Assembly (NCBI GenBank): GCA_018713325.1
Contig: DVFJ01000036.1
Location: 153,068 to 217,067 of the forward strand
Length of the DNA: 64,000 bases
Direction of reading: 5' to 3'
DNA from: Candidatus Onthenecus intestinigallinarum
GTDB lineage: Bacteria; Bacillota; Clostridia; Christensenellales; Aristaeellaceae
The translations under genes were made by a program, and so were the position numbers. The number at the start of each line of letters is the position of its first letter. The stretch's first letter is position 1. The notes beneath the pieces are model-generated. The model made no database searches. It was not told the origin of the DNA and saw nothing but the letters and a program-made list of their open reading frames with translations. This document shows, piece by piece, positions 8,926-18,633 of the stretch.

Positions 8926-8954
8926 ATTATACACGATTCGCGGTTTTTTGTGAA
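8926..8954 (-). promoter_or_regulatory. pgi promoter
   Basis: TTCACA (8949-8954) and TATAAT (8926-8931), 17-base spacer, minus strand. It lies within the last codons of the upstream TIM-barrel gene, so pgi can be expressed apart from the pyr operon. Confidence 0.75.
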
Positions 8955-9739
8955 GCGATCTCCATCGTCTTTCTCAGATAAGCGAGCGAATCGGCGAGTT
9001 CCGCCTCCTCCCGAAAGAGGTTGGCGTATGGTTCGAGAATGACCGGCCCATCATAGCCCGCCGCACGCAGTGCCATTGCGAGCGCCGCAAAGTCATATAT
9101 GCCGCGCCCGGGCAGGCACAGCCTGCCGGAGGCGTCAAAGTCGCAGACGTGGACATTGCACAGCCTGTCGCCCATCTCACGCGCAAACTCGACCGCGTCA
9201 AACCCGCTTTGCATCGCCTGTTTGACGTCGAGCACGAATCCGACATGCGGACACGCGCGGCGCACGGCCCGCACGCGCTCTGGCGACGTCAGCTGGCACC
9301 AGCTGACGTTTTCCCAGCACAGGCGCACGCCGTGCGCGGAGGCCGCCGCGCACAGCTCCTCAATGCGCGGCGCATCCTGTTCAAAGGTCGCCTCCATGCG
9401 CCTCCCCCTGGCGCTGCTGCGCCCATGATAGACGTAGCGGCGCGCCCCAAACGCCTCTGCAGCGCACAGCACGCCCTCCAACAGGCGCTCCGCATCCGCG
9501 CGCTGCCTGCGCGATGGACTGAACAGGCTGGTCTCAAACGCCGTGCCGAGCGGATGGACGCTCGTGGCGGGGATTCCAGCCAGCGCCGCTTTCACCGTTT
9601 CGCCGAAGGAGGCGCTGTATTCGCTCGGCGTCTGTAAAAAGACCTCCGCGCAGTCCACATCCAATGCGCGCAGACGCGCGGCCGCCTCCTCCGTCTCCAG
9701 CCGGCCGTAAAAGGCCGCCGTCGTGAGTCCCAGCCACAT
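8927..9739 (-). CDS. Sugar phosphate isomerase/epimerase-like TIM barrel protein
   Basis: 270-residue protein of the xylose-isomerase-like/AP endonuclease 2 superfamily (metal-binding TIM barrel). Candidate metal ligands are in the segments Y-H-G-R, W-E-N-V-S-W, F-V-L-D-V-K, N-V-H-V-C-D-F-D and I-L-E-P-Y. Substrate cannot be told from sequence. GGAGGAGG precedes the ATG at 9739. It is the last gene of the pyr transcript, 26 bases after pyrD, an unexpected companion for pyrimidine synthesis. The pgi promoter lies inside its 3' end. Confidence 0.8.
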   Translation of the reverse strand: MWLGLTTAAFYGRLETEEAAARLRALDVDCAEVFLQTPSEYSASFGETVKAALAGIPATSVHPLGTAFETSLFSPSRRQRADAERLLEGVLCAAEAFGARRYVYHGRSSARGRRMEATFEQDAPRIEELCAAASAHGVRLCWENVSWCQLTSPERVRAVRRACPHVGFVLDVKQAMQSGFDAVEFAREMGDRLCNVHVCDFDASGRLCLPGRGIYDFAALAMALRAAGYDGPVILEPYANLFREEAELADSLAYLRKTMEIASQKTANRV

Positions 9740-9765
9740 GCGTCCTCCTCCTCTCGCCTCGCTTC

Positions 9766-10680
9766 TCAGCCGTTCACGCGGACCGTGCCGACCAGCTCCT
9801 GCGCCCGGGCGACCTGCTGCTGCGCGCAGTAGGCCTCGAGCTCGCGCACGATCCGCGGGCAGGCGTAGGCGTCCATGAAGTTGGCCGTGCCGACCATGAC
9901 GGCCTGCGCGCCGACCAGCATGAAGCTGGCCGCGTCCTCCCCCGTCACGATGCCGCCCATGCCCACGACCGGAATACGCACCGCCTGCGCCGCCTGCCAC
10001 ACCATGCGCAGCGCCACGGGCCGGACCGCGGGGCCGGACAGGCCGCCCACGTTGTTGTGGAGCACCATGCGCCGCGTGCGCGGATCGACGGCGATGCCGG
10101 TGAGCGTGTTGATCAGCGAGATGCAGTCCGCGCCGCCCTCCTGGGCCGCGAGCGCGTTTTCGCGGATGTCGGCGACGTTGGGCGAGAGCTTGACCATCAG
10201 CGGCTTCTTGGCGCACGCGCGCACCGCTTTGGTGATGGCATAGACGCTCTCGGGACGCACGCCGAACGCCACGCCGCCCTCCTTCACGTTCGGGCAGGAG
10301 ATGTTCATCTCCAGCATGTGCACGCCGGAGGCCGAGAGCTTCTCGGCCATGCGGCAGTAGTCCTCCTCGGTGCTGCCCGCCATGTTGGCGATGACGGCCA
10401 CGTCCTTTTGCAAAAGCCAAGGCAGGTCCTCTTCGATGAACGCGTCCACGCCAGGATTTTGCAGGCCCACGCTGTTGAGCATGCCGGAGGGCGTCTCCGC
10501 CACGCGGTGCGGCGGATTGCCCAGGCGCTTTTTCAGCGTCAGGCCCTTGACCGAAATGCCGCCCAGCAGCGAGATGTCATACAGCTGGTCGTACTCACGG
10601 CCAAACCCGAACGTGCCGGAGGCCGCGATGACCGGGTTTTTCAGGTGCACGCCGCACAGATCCAGCGACAGATCAATCAT
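9766..10680 (-). CDS. pyrD: Dihydroorotate dehydrogenase, class 1B catalytic subunit
   Basis: Oxidises dihydroorotate to orotate; class 1B enzymes use NAD+ through the PyrK subunit. 304 residues, FMN TIM barrel. V-I-A-A-S-G-T-F-G-F-G near the N-terminus, N-S-V-G-L-Q-N-P-G, and N-I-S-C-P-N-V-K-E-G-G carrying the catalytic cysteine (the class 1B/1A feature) are visible, with G-M-G-G-I-V-T-G-E-D-A near the FMN phosphate. It overlaps pyrK by 8 bases, consistent with a heterotetramer made from one message. Confidence 0.95.
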   Translation of the reverse strand: MIDLSLDLCGVHLKNPVIAASGTFGFGREYDQLYDISLLGGISVKGLTLKKRLGNPPHRVAETPSGMLNSVGLQNPGVDAFIEEDLPWLLQKDVAVIANMAGSTEEDYCRMAEKLSASGVHMLEMNISCPNVKEGGVAFGVRPESVYAITKAVRACAKKPLMVKLSPNVADIRENALAAQEGGADCISLINTLTGIAVDPRTRRMVLHNNVGGLSGPAVRPVALRMVWQAAQAVRIPVVGMGGIVTGEDAASFMLVGAQAVMVGTANFMDAYACPRIVRELEAYCAQQQVARAQELVGTVRVNG

Positions 10681-11446
10681 CGAAGAGCACCTCCCCCGCG
10701 TCGAATACGGGCCCGTCCACGCATACGCGCCGATAATCGAAGCCGTCCGCCGCGCGCACCTTGCAGTTGCACACCAGGCACGCGCCCAGGCCGCAGCCCA
10801 TGCGCTCCTCGAGCGAGAGCTGGCAGGGAATGTTCCGCTCCAGCGCGATGCGCTGCACGGCGCGCAGCATGGGCGCGGGGCCGCACGCGAACATCATGTC
10901 CGGCGCGCCTGCGTCGAGCGCGCGCAGCAGCGGCGCCGTGATGATCCCGTGCTCCCCGAGCGTCCCGTCATCCGTCGCCACGTGCACGGGGCAGGAGAGT
11001 CCATCCAGTCCATAGGCAAACGCCTTGCCGCGGTATCCAAAGAAGGCCTCACAGGCGCACGCGCCTGAAAACGCATCCAGCGCGCCGCGCACCGGCGCGA
11101 CGCCGACGCCGCCGCCGATGAAGAAGGCGCGCCGCGCGCCGCGCAGCTCAAAGCCGCGGCCGATGGGGCCGAGCACGTCCACGGTATCGCCGGGGTGCAG
11201 CGCGCGCAGGCGCTTCGTCCCCTCGCCCTTCACCTGAATGGCCATCGAAAGCGTACCCGTCCCGGCGTCAAAGCCCATCAGGCTGATGGGCCTGCGCAGG
11301 ATGTTCGCGCCGGCGCCCGGAACGGCCACATGCACAAACTGGCCGGGCGCGGCCGACCGCGCGATGCCGGGCGCGGAGAGCTCCAGCAGAAAGATGTCCT
11401 GCGCGATGTCCTCGCAGCGAAGGACCTTCGCAATCGTCTGTTCCAT
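10673..11446 (-). CDS. pyrK: Dihydroorotate dehydrogenase electron transfer subunit
   Basis: Passes electrons from the PyrD flavin through a 2Fe-2S cluster and FAD to NAD+. 257 residues: FAD-binding beta barrel (about 1-100, with R-R-P-I-S), NAD-binding domain (G-G-G-V-G-V-A-P), and a C-terminal cluster motif C-G-L-G-A-C-L-V-C-N-C followed by C in R-V-C-V-D-G-P. Lies between pyrF and pyrD, with 4 bases separating it from the pyrF stop. Confidence 0.95.
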   Translation of the reverse strand: MEQTIAKVLRCEDIAQDIFLLELSAPGIARSAAPGQFVHVAVPGAGANILRRPISLMGFDAGTGTLSMAIQVKGEGTKRLRALHPGDTVDVLGPIGRGFELRGARRAFFIGGGVGVAPVRGALDAFSGACACEAFFGYRGKAFAYGLDGLSCPVHVATDDGTLGEHGIITAPLLRALDAGAPDMMFACGPAPMLRAVQRIALERNIPCQLSLEERMGCGLGACLVCNCKVRAADGFDYRRVCVDGPVFDAGEVLFDD

Positions 11447-11450
11447 GGCC

Positions 11451-12389
11451 TTACCTCAGCGCCTTGCCGGCCGTCGCCAGCGCGGAGGCGATGTCCTCGC
11501 GCATGCGCACGGCCTCTTCGCGCGCCGCCTGCGCAAAGGGCACGCCCTCGCGCTTCTTCCATGCGCACAGGATCGAGCGCGAGGCGTTGACGATCGCGCC
11601 CAGGCCGCGCGCGTCAAAGCAGCCCGCAAGGTCCGCGCCGGTCGCGCCCTGCGCGCCGTAGCCGGGCACGAGGAAGAAGGTCTGCGGCAGGCGCACGCGC
11701 AGCGCGGCGCCCTGCGCCGGATAGGTCGCGCCCACGACCGCGCCCACGGCGCTGTATCCATACTCGCCCACCAGGTCCGCGCCCCAGTCCCTGACCAGAT
11801 CGCCCACGACCTCATAAACCGTGCGTCCGTCGGCGACCTTCATGTCCTGCAGCTGACCGGAGGACGGATTGCTCGTCTTGACCAGGACGAAGATGCCCGT
11901 CCCGTGCGCCGCGGCCTGCTTCGTGAACGGCGCCACGCCGTCCGCGCCCAGGTACGGATTGACGGTCGCAAAGTCCGCCTCAAACGCGCGAACCTTCGCG
12001 CCCGCGGCGTCGGTCTGGCCGATGTAGGCGGCTGCATAGGCCTCCGCCGTCGCGCCGATGTCGTTGCGCTTGACATCCGCCATGACGGACAGGCCGCGGC
12101 TGCGCGCGTAGGCCATGGTGTCGGCAAAGCACTGCATGCCGGCCGGGCCGTACATCTCGTAGTAGGCAACCTGCACCTTCACCGCAGGCACGATGTCGCA
12201 CAGCGCATCGACCAGCGCACGGTTGTAGGCGAAGATCGCCTTCGCCGCATCCTCCAGGGTGTGCACGCCGTCAGGCATCACCTCGCGCAGGAACGACTCC
12301 GGCAGGTACTCCAGGCGCGTGTCCAGGCCCGCGACGGTCGGGTTCTTCTTCTCGATGATGCGCGAGATCAGCAGGTCCATCTGTTGCAT
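11451..12389 (-). CDS. pyrF: Orotidine 5'-phosphate decarboxylase
   Basis: Converts OMP to UMP, the last step of the pathway. 312 residues, the longer type 2 form. The catalytic Lys/Asp set is in M-A-D-V-K-R-N-D-I-G; G-L-D-T-R near the N-terminus and the P-G-Y-G-A-Q-G-A segment near the phosphate site agree. GAGGAGG, which contains the last codons of pyrC, lies ahead of the ATG at 12389. The first gene after pyrC in this order, unlike Bacillus, where pyrF follows pyrD. Confidence 0.95.
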   Translation of the reverse strand: MQQMDLLISRIIEKKNPTVAGLDTRLEYLPESFLREVMPDGVHTLEDAAKAIFAYNRALVDALCDIVPAVKVQVAYYEMYGPAGMQCFADTMAYARSRGLSVMADVKRNDIGATAEAYAAAYIGQTDAAGAKVRAFEADFATVNPYLGADGVAPFTKQAAAHGTGIFVLVKTSNPSSGQLQDMKVADGRTVYEVVGDLVRDWGADLVGEYGYSAVGAVVGATYPAQGAALRVRLPQTFFLVPGYGAQGATGADLAGCFDARGLGAIVNASRSILCAWKKREGVPFAQAAREEAVRMREDIASALATAGKALR

Positions 12390-12391
12390 GT

Positions 12392-13671
<1,280 letters not shown>

Positions 13672-13675
<4 letters not shown>

Positions 13676-14601
13676 GCCTGCACCTCTCTTCTCGTCAACA
13701 GGTAAAGCAGCGCCATACGCACCGCCACGCCGCTTTGCACTTGCTCGGCAATGACGCTCTGGTCGCTGTCGGCGACGGAGCTGGCGATCTCCACGCCGCG
13801 GTTCATGGGACCGGGATGCATGACCAGCGCGCCGGGCCTGGCCAGCCTGACGCGCTCCGGCGTCAGCTCCCAGTTGGCGCAGTACTCCGCGACGGTCGGG
13901 AACAGCCCCTTCTGCTGGCGCTCCCGCTGAATGCGCAGGCCCATGACGACGTCCGCGCCCTCGACCGCGTCCTCCACCGTCGGCGCGAGCACGGCGCCCG
14001 TGCGCTCGATCTCCACGGGCATCAGCGTGGGCGGACCGGCGAGCACCACATGCGCGCCCATCGTCTGCAGGCCCCAGATGTTCGAGCGCGCAACGCGGCT
14101 GTGCATCACGTCGCCCACGATCGCGACCTTGAGCCCGGACAGGCCGCCCAGGTGGGTCTTCATCGTCATCATGTCCAGCAGCGCCTGCGTCGGATGCTCG
14201 TTCATGCCGTCCCCGGCGTTGATGACGCTCGCGCGCACGTGCTGGGCCAGCAGCGCGGGCGCGCCGGACATGGGATGGCGGATGATGATGACGTCCGTTC
14301 CCATCTGGTCGAGCGTCACGCCCGTATCGATCAGCGTTTCGCCCTTCTGCACGCTGGAGGCGGACGCGGAGATGTTCGCCGATGCGGACGACATGTACTT
14401 ACTCGCCAGTTCAAACGACATGCGCGTGCGCGTGCTGTTCTCGTAGAAGAGGGTCACGATCGACTTGCCCTGCAGGTGCGGCGTCTTTTTGTTGTTGGAC
14501 AGCAGCACCTGCTTCATGGTCTCAGCCGTCGCGAGGATGCCTTCGATTTCCTGTGCGCTCACGCCGCGCAGGCCGAGCAGGTCCTTACGGTTCAGGGTCA
14601 C
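13672..14601 (-). CDS. pyrB: Aspartate carbamoyltransferase catalytic subunit
   Basis: Makes carbamoyl aspartate from carbamoyl phosphate and aspartate. [18 protein letters not shown] and H-P-G-P-M-N-R-G are the signature motifs; no pyrI regulatory subunit is adjacent, as in Bacillus. I prefer the GTG at 14601 (309 residues), which has GGAAGGTGAG just upstream; the in-frame ATG at 14619 contains that site within its own coding sequence and has none before it. A strong hairpin (14640-14667) separates it from uraA. Confidence 0.95.
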
Positions 14602-14639
14602 GATCTCACCTTCCGTCATTTTGTTGGCCGGGTTCCAAA

Positions 14640-14667
14640 GCGGGCGGCGGAATACACCGCCGCCCGC
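14640..14667 (-). terminator. Hairpin between uraA and pyrB
   Basis: Perfect 11-bp GC stem (14640-14650 with 14657-14667) and 6-base loop; on the minus strand it is followed only by TTTGG. It could be a partial or regulated terminator, or an mRNA-stability element. In Bacillus this interval has a PyrR attenuator, but I do not find the PyrR-binding sequence here. Confidence 0.55.
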
Positions 14668-14673
14668 AGGAGA

Positions 14674-15957
14674 TCACTTTTCGATGGGATTGGGCAGCAC
14701 CTTGTTGAGCACGATGCCCAGCACGGCCGCCAGCGCGGTGCCGCTGAACGTGACCGCACCGAAGGAGACGCTCGCGCCGCCCAGGCCGAACACCAGCATG
14801 ACCGCCACGATCAGCAGGTTGCGGGAGGCCTTGAAGTCCACCTGGTTTTCCACCAGCGTGCGCAGGCCGACCGCCGCGATCATGCCGAACAGCACGACCG
14901 ACACGGCCCCCATCACCGGGCCGGGCAGCGTCTGCAGGATCGCGTCCAGCTTGCCCAGGAACGCCAGCAGGATCGCAAAGCACGCCGCGATCTCCAGCGT
15001 CACGGGGTTGTAGTTCTTCGTCGCGGCCAGCACGCCGGTGTTTTCGCCATAGGTCGTGTTGGTCGGGCCGCCGAGGAAGCCGGCCAGCATCGTGGCCAGG
15101 CCGTCGCCCAGCAGCGTGCGGTCCAATCCAGGATCCTTGACGAAGTCCTTGCCCACGACCGCTCCGTTGGCCGTGATGTCGCCGATGTGCTCAACAAACG
15201 TGACGATGGCAATCGGCGCAATCATGACGATGGCGCCCAGGCTGAACTTGGGCAGGAAGAGCTCGGGCATCTGGAAGAAGGAGGCCTCGCGCACGGCCGT
15301 GAAGTTGACGACGTTGATGCCGCAGGCCGTCAGCAGCGCGGAGAACGCATAGCCCACGAAGATGCCGAACAGGATGGGCACGAGCTTGAAGATGCCCTTC
15401 GCCCACAGCGTGATGCCGATGATCGTCGCAATTGTCACCACGGCGATCAGCCAGTTCCAGTTCGTGGACAGCTCGCCGATGGGGGTGGTGATGTTGGTCA
15501 CCGCGGTGGGCGCCAGCATCATGCCGATGATGACGATCATCGGGCCGGTGACGACCGGCGGGAAGAACGAGCGGATCTTGTCGGCGCCGAACACGCGCAC
15601 CAGCAGCGCCAGGACGACATACAGCGCGCCGGCCACGACGACGCCGCCCGTCGCATAGGGCAGGCCGTTCTGGAAGTACTCCACGCTGCCGACGGCCGCG
15701 CCGTTGGAGTACTGCGTGGCGACCGCCTGGATGGCCGCGATGAACGCGAAGCTGGAGCCCAGGTACACCGGCACCTTGCGGCCGGTGATGAAGTGGAACA
15801 GCAGCGTGCCCAGGCCGGCGCACAGCAGCGCGGTCGACGGGCTCAGGCCTGTGAGCGCGGGCACGAGCACCGTCGCGCCGAACATCGCGAACACGTGCTG
15901 GATGCCCAGGATGAGCAGTTTCCCGACGGAATCCTTGCGAATCACCTGTGACGTCAT
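14674..15957 (-). CDS. uraA: Uracil permease (NCS2 family)
   Basis: Proton-coupled uracil importer of the NAT/NCS2 family, 427 residues, with about 14 hydrophobic segments. G-I-Q-H-V-F-A-M-F-G-A-T near the N-terminus, F-V-E-H-I-G-D-I-T (family metal/proton Glu region) and G-G-P-T-N-T-T-Y-G-E-N (substrate loop) are clear. Start at 15957 follows GGGAGGA; the longer frame overlaps pyrR. Second gene of the pyr operon, as pyrP in Bacillus. Confidence 0.95.
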   Translation of the reverse strand: MTSQVIRKDSVGKLLILGIQHVFAMFGATVLVPALTGLSPSTALLCAGLGTLLFHFITGRKVPVYLGSSFAFIAAIQAVATQYSNGAAVGSVEYFQNGLPYATGGVVVAGALYVVLALLVRVFGADKIRSFFPPVVTGPMIVIIGMMLAPTAVTNITTPIGELSTNWNWLIAVVTIATIIGITLWAKGIFKLVPILFGIFVGYAFSALLTACGINVVNFTAVREASFFQMPELFLPKFSLGAIVMIAPIAIVTFVEHIGDITANGAVVGKDFVKDPGLDRTLLGDGLATMLAGFLGGPTNTTYGENTGVLAATKNYNPVTLEIAACFAILLAFLGKLDAILQTLPGPVMGAVSVVLFGMIAAVGLRTLVENQVDFKASRNLLIVAVMLVFGLGGASVSFGAVTFSGTALAAVLGIVLNKVLPNPIEK

Positions 15958-16009
15958 GGAAAAAAGTCCTCCCTCTCCCTTTGTGTATGACAACCGGCGA
16001 TGCCGGCAA

Positions 16010-16564
16010 TCAGCCTTGCGCGCGCTCCAGCAGGACGACCTCTTTGGCACCGTCAAACTCCGGCAGCCGCACGGCGACCATCTCGGTCTGCGCGGTGGGC
16101 AGGCTCTTGCCCACGTAGTCCGCGCGGATGGGCAGCTCGCGGTGTCCGCGGTCGATCATCACGGCCAGCTGAATGCGTCGCGGGCGGCCCATGTCGCACA
16201 GCGCGTCCATCGCGGCGCGCGCAGTGCGGCCGGTATAGAGCACGTCGTCGACCATGACGAGCGTCTTATTCTGGATGACAAAGGGCACGTCCGTGCCATT
16301 GAGCACCGGGTGCTCGCTGAGCAGCGACAGGTCGTCGCGGTAGAGCGTGATGTCCAGCACGCCCACGGGCACCTGCACGCCCTCAAAGCGCTCGATCACG
16401 CCGGCGAGCGCGCGGGCCAGCGGAACGCCGCGGCGCTGAATGCCGATGAGCGCGACGTCTTCCACGCCCTTGTTCTTCTCGATGATCTCGTGCGCGATGC
16501 GCGTAAGCGCGCGGTCGATGGCCGCGCCGTCCATGATGTGGGCCTTTTCGCGAAATGCCTGCAC
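16010..16564 (-). CDS. pyrR: Pyr operon attenuation protein PyrR
   Basis: Binds pyr leader RNA when UMP/UTP is high and promotes termination; also has uracil phosphoribosyltransferase activity in many species. The PRPP loop [13 protein letters not shown], the R-R-G-V-P-L-A segment and [16 protein letters not shown] are typical. The start is most likely GTG at 16564 (184 residues): GGGAGGAG lies 5 bases before it, whereas the in-frame ATG at 16579 contains this ribosome site. First gene of the operon, just after a PyrR-binding leader and terminator. Confidence 0.95.
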   Translation of the reverse strand: MQAFREKAHIMDGAAIDRALTRIAHEIIEKNKGVEDVALIGIQRRGVPLARALAGVIERFEGVQVPVGVLDITLYRDDLSLLSEHPVLNGTDVPFVIQNKTLVMVDDVLYTGRTARAAMDALCDMGRPRRIQLAVMIDRGHRELPIRADYVGKSLPTAQTEMVAVRLPEFDGAKEVVLLERAQG

Positions 16565-16602
16565 GAAAACTCCTCCCATTCGCTTCGTCGCCGATCGGAC
16601 GC

Positions 16603-16635
16603 AAAAAAGCCTTGCCCCGGCTGGCAGGGCAAGGC
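16603..16635 (-). terminator. pyr operon attenuator terminator
   Basis: Minus-strand 9-bp stem (16627-16635 with 16609-16617), followed by TTTTTT at 16608-16603, about 40 bases before pyrR. Together with the PyrR site upstream it forms the classic attenuator. Confidence 0.9.
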
Positions 16636-16666
16636 ATTGCTGTGCGGCACAAATTCCAACCTTACC

Positions 16667-16680
16667 AGCCTCACGGGACC
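16667..16680 (-). promoter_or_regulatory. PyrR-binding loop in the pyr leader RNA
   Basis: Read on the minus strand the 14 bases are GGTCCCGTGAGGCT, matching 13 of 14 positions of the PyrR consensus ARUCCNGNGAGGYU. It lies between the promoter and the attenuator terminator, where the anti-antiterminator is found in Bacillus. Confidence 0.9.
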
Positions 16681-16713
16681 GATTTAAAGGCGTCCTTCGT
16701 CTTGATCTGCGTT

Positions 16714-16722
16714 ATTATAGCA
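16714..16722 (-). promoter_or_regulatory. pyr operon promoter (extended -10)
   Basis: TATAAT (16714-16719) preceded by TGC, an extended -10. No good -35 is seen at the usual distance. It starts about 150 bases before pyrR. Confidence 0.65.
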
Positions 16723-16797
16723 TAATGCGCGCCCGAAAGCTATAACCTTTACGCGGAATTTTTGTTTTTTTCGCAGGCATGGAATGGATATGGAAAA

Positions 16798-16823
16798 GGT
16801 GAGGAAACGGTTGTTTCCCCACC
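16798..16823 (-). terminator. Terminator after the 54-residue protein gene
   Basis: 11-bp stem with one G-U pair (16813-16823 with 16798-16808), 4-base loop, then TTTT on the minus strand; 8 bases after the stop codon at 16831. Confidence 0.85.
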
Positions 16824-16830
16824 TTCCGGT

Positions 16831-16995
16831 CTACAGGTCGTCCGCGTCCTGCACGGGCTGGCTGTCCTCCTCCTCCAGCGGCGTGCCGGTATAGCTGCCC
16901 TGCACGTCGGAGGGAATCTTCGGCTCCTGATCTGCGCGTTCGTCGCGTCCCTTGCGCTGCCAGGTGCGGATCGTCCGGGGCAATTTGCGCTTCAT
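16831..16995 (-). CDS. Small acidic-tailed protein, 54 residues, unknown function
   Basis: Short gene with an AAGGAG ribosome site ahead of an ATG at 16995, and a dedicated terminator. The product begins very basic (M-K-R-K-L-P-R-T-I-R-T-W-Q-R-K) and ends very acidic (P-L-E-E-E-D-S-Q-P-V-Q-D-A-D-D-L), with D-V-Q-G-S-Y-T-G-T-P between. I recall similar G-S-(Y/W)-T-G and Q-D-A-D-D-L ends in unnamed small proteins of Clostridia, but cannot confirm this. No membrane segment or signal. It lies 67 bases after the CNNM-type gene and may be cotranscribed. Function unknown. Confidence 0.75.
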   Translation of the reverse strand: MKRKLPRTIRTWQRKGRDERADQEPKIPSDVQGSYTGTPLEEEDSQPVQDADDL

Positions 16996-17062
16996 GCTTG
17001 CATCGCTCCTTCACAGATGGTGATGGCTTAGTATGTGCAGGCGCGCGCAATTTACCCTCGGA

Positions 17063-18415
17063 TCACTCGGCGGAGCGCTTCTCTTCCTCCTCCGGCTTTT
17101 CCTCCTGCGGAATCTTCTCGACCAGCGCCCAGCAGATCTTGCGGTTGCGCACCGATTCCACCTGCACGCGCAGGCCAAAGATTTCCACCGTCACCGTCGA
17201 TCCGTCCTCCGGCACAGTGGGCAGGCAACTGAGGATCATGCCGGCCACAGTGTCATAGTCGAGGTCCTCCGGCAGCGTGATGTCCAGCGCATCCGCCAGC
17301 TCCTCGACGTGCAGGCTACCCGACACGCGCCAAACGCCCTCGCGGATCTCGTTGATCTCCTTGGGCTCCTCCGGGTCAAATTCGTCGTAGATGTTGCCGA
17401 CGATCTCCTCCAGCAGGTCCTCGATGGTCACGATGCCAGCCGTTCCGCCGTATTCGTCGACCACGATGGCCAGGTGCTGCTTGCGCGACTGCATGTCCTT
17501 GAACAGCTGATCCGCATGCACGCTCTCCGGCACGAAGTAGGCCGGGCGCAGCAGGGCGGACATGGGCTTCTTGTTCTTCTGTTGCAGGTTGATCAGGAAG
17601 TCGCGCGCATTGAGGATGCCGCGCACGTGGTTGATGTCCTTTTCGTAGACGGGGTAACGGCTCAGGCCCGTGCGGCGGATGGTCTCCAGGATGTTCTCTT
17701 CGCTCTCGTCCATGCGGAAGGCCGTCACGTCCGGCTCCGGCGTCATGGCCTCGCTGGCGACCAGGTCGCCAAAGTCAAACACGTTCTCGATCCATTCCTG
17801 TTCGTCCTGCGCGATGGCGCCCTGCGCGCCGCTGTTTTCCACCATGAGCCGGATGTCCTCTTCGCTTGCGGTGTCGTCGTCGGCCTCGGTCTTCATGCCC
17901 AGCAGGCGCAGCGTGCCGTTGGTCGTCACGTTGAGCAGCGCAATGATCGGCGCGAAGATCGTGCCGATGACGCGCATGACGCTCAGCGCCATCTTGGCGA
18001 TCACCAGCGGCTTTTGCATGGCGATGCGCTTGGGCACCATCTCGCCAAACGCGATGGAGAAGAACGAAATGATGACCGTCACGATGACCATCGATATGAC
18101 GGACAGCGCCTGTACGGGCAGCGGGACCTTCAGCACATCGGTAAAGAAGGAGACCAGGTAGCCCGAAAAGTTCTCGGCGCCAAACGCCGCGCTCAAAAAG
18201 CCAGACAGCGTGATGGCCACCTGGATGCCGGAGAGAAAGCGGTTCGGATTTTCAACCAGCTTGAGCAGGGCAGGCGCGCTCTTGTCCCCCTCTTCCGCCA
18301 GCTTGTTGAGCTTGACGGTGTTCAGGGACAAAAAGGCGATCTCCGAGCCTGCGAAAAACGCGTTGAGCAGAATAAAGACGACTTGCAGCAAAATTTGGGA
18401 TGTCAGACTGTCCAC
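17063..18415 (-). CDS. CNNM/CorC-family membrane transporter (CBS domains)
   Basis: 450-residue member of the hemolysin C/CNNM family, whose bacterial members export or transport Mg2+ (MpfA, CorC, YhdP-like). N-terminal CNNM domain with about four membrane segments (1-190; A-F-F-A-G-S-E-I-A-F-L and A-F-G-E-M-V-P-K-R are signatures), a CBS pair (about 210-335; V-V-D-E-Y-G-G-T-A-G-I-V-T at its end), and a C-terminal CorC/HlyC domain. The start is a GTG at 18415 behind AAAAGGAG. A 210-base leader holds a short ORF and a terminator-like hairpin, implying regulated expression. Ion specificity is inferred from family. Confidence 0.9.
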   Translation of the reverse strand: MDSLTSQILLQVVFILLNAFFAGSEIAFLSLNTVKLNKLAEEGDKSAPALLKLVENPNRFLSGIQVAITLSGFLSAAFGAENFSGYLVSFFTDVLKVPLPVQALSVISMVIVTVIISFFSIAFGEMVPKRIAMQKPLVIAKMALSVMRVIGTIFAPIIALLNVTTNGTLRLLGMKTEADDDTASEEDIRLMVENSGAQGAIAQDEQEWIENVFDFGDLVASEAMTPEPDVTAFRMDESEENILETIRRTGLSRYPVYEKDINHVRGILNARDFLINLQQKNKKPMSALLRPAYFVPESVHADQLFKDMQSRKQHLAIVVDEYGGTAGIVTIEDLLEEIVGNIYDEFDPEEPKEINEIREGVWRVSGSLHVEELADALDITLPEDLDYDTVAGMILSCLPTVPEDGSTVTVEIFGLRVQVESVRNRKICWALVEKIPQEEKPEEEEKRSAE

Positions 18416-18491
18416 AAAAGCGCACTCCTTTTATTGACGGTAATCGTTCGGCCTGTGCAAGTGTGGCGCCAGCGATCTTGGAAATTCCAAA

Positions 18492-18531
18492 AAGGCATGG
18501 CCCCACCTGATCACAGATGAGACTATGCCTT
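18492..18531 (-). terminator. Terminator-like hairpin in the CNNM gene leader
   Basis: On the minus strand AAGGCAT (18531-18525) pairs with ATGCCTT (18498-18492), with a largely paired interior (CATCTG with CAGGTG, one G-U) and a TGAT loop, followed by TTTTTGG. It begins four bases after the stop of the upstream ORF and 77 bases before the gene, so it is placed to attenuate. Confidence 0.75.
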
Positions 18532-18534
18532 GTT

Positions 18535-18588
18535 CTATGATGCAATATCAGCCCGTCTTCGTTCAGGGCCTGCGGCGTCGGCGTCCAT
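18535..18588 (-). CDS. 17-codon leader ORF upstream of the CNNM-type gene
   Basis: Encodes M-D-A-D-A-A-G-P-E-R-R-R-A-D-I-A-S. AAAGGAG (18599-18605) lies 10 bases before the ATG, as for a genuine gene. The three arginines use three different codons (CGA, AGA, CGG). The stop is directly followed by the terminator-like hairpin, so a ribosome finishing here would cover the hairpin's 5' arm. Acidic residues 2 and 4, Pro at 8 and Arg at 10-12 recall, in length and layout, the 17-residue MgtL leader of enterobacterial mgtA. Translation is not demonstrated. Confidence 0.6.
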   Translation of the reverse strand: MDADAAGPERRRADIAS

Positions 18589-18633
18589 GCGTCGTGTACT
18601 CCTTTCCACAACAATGCAATTATACACTTTTTT

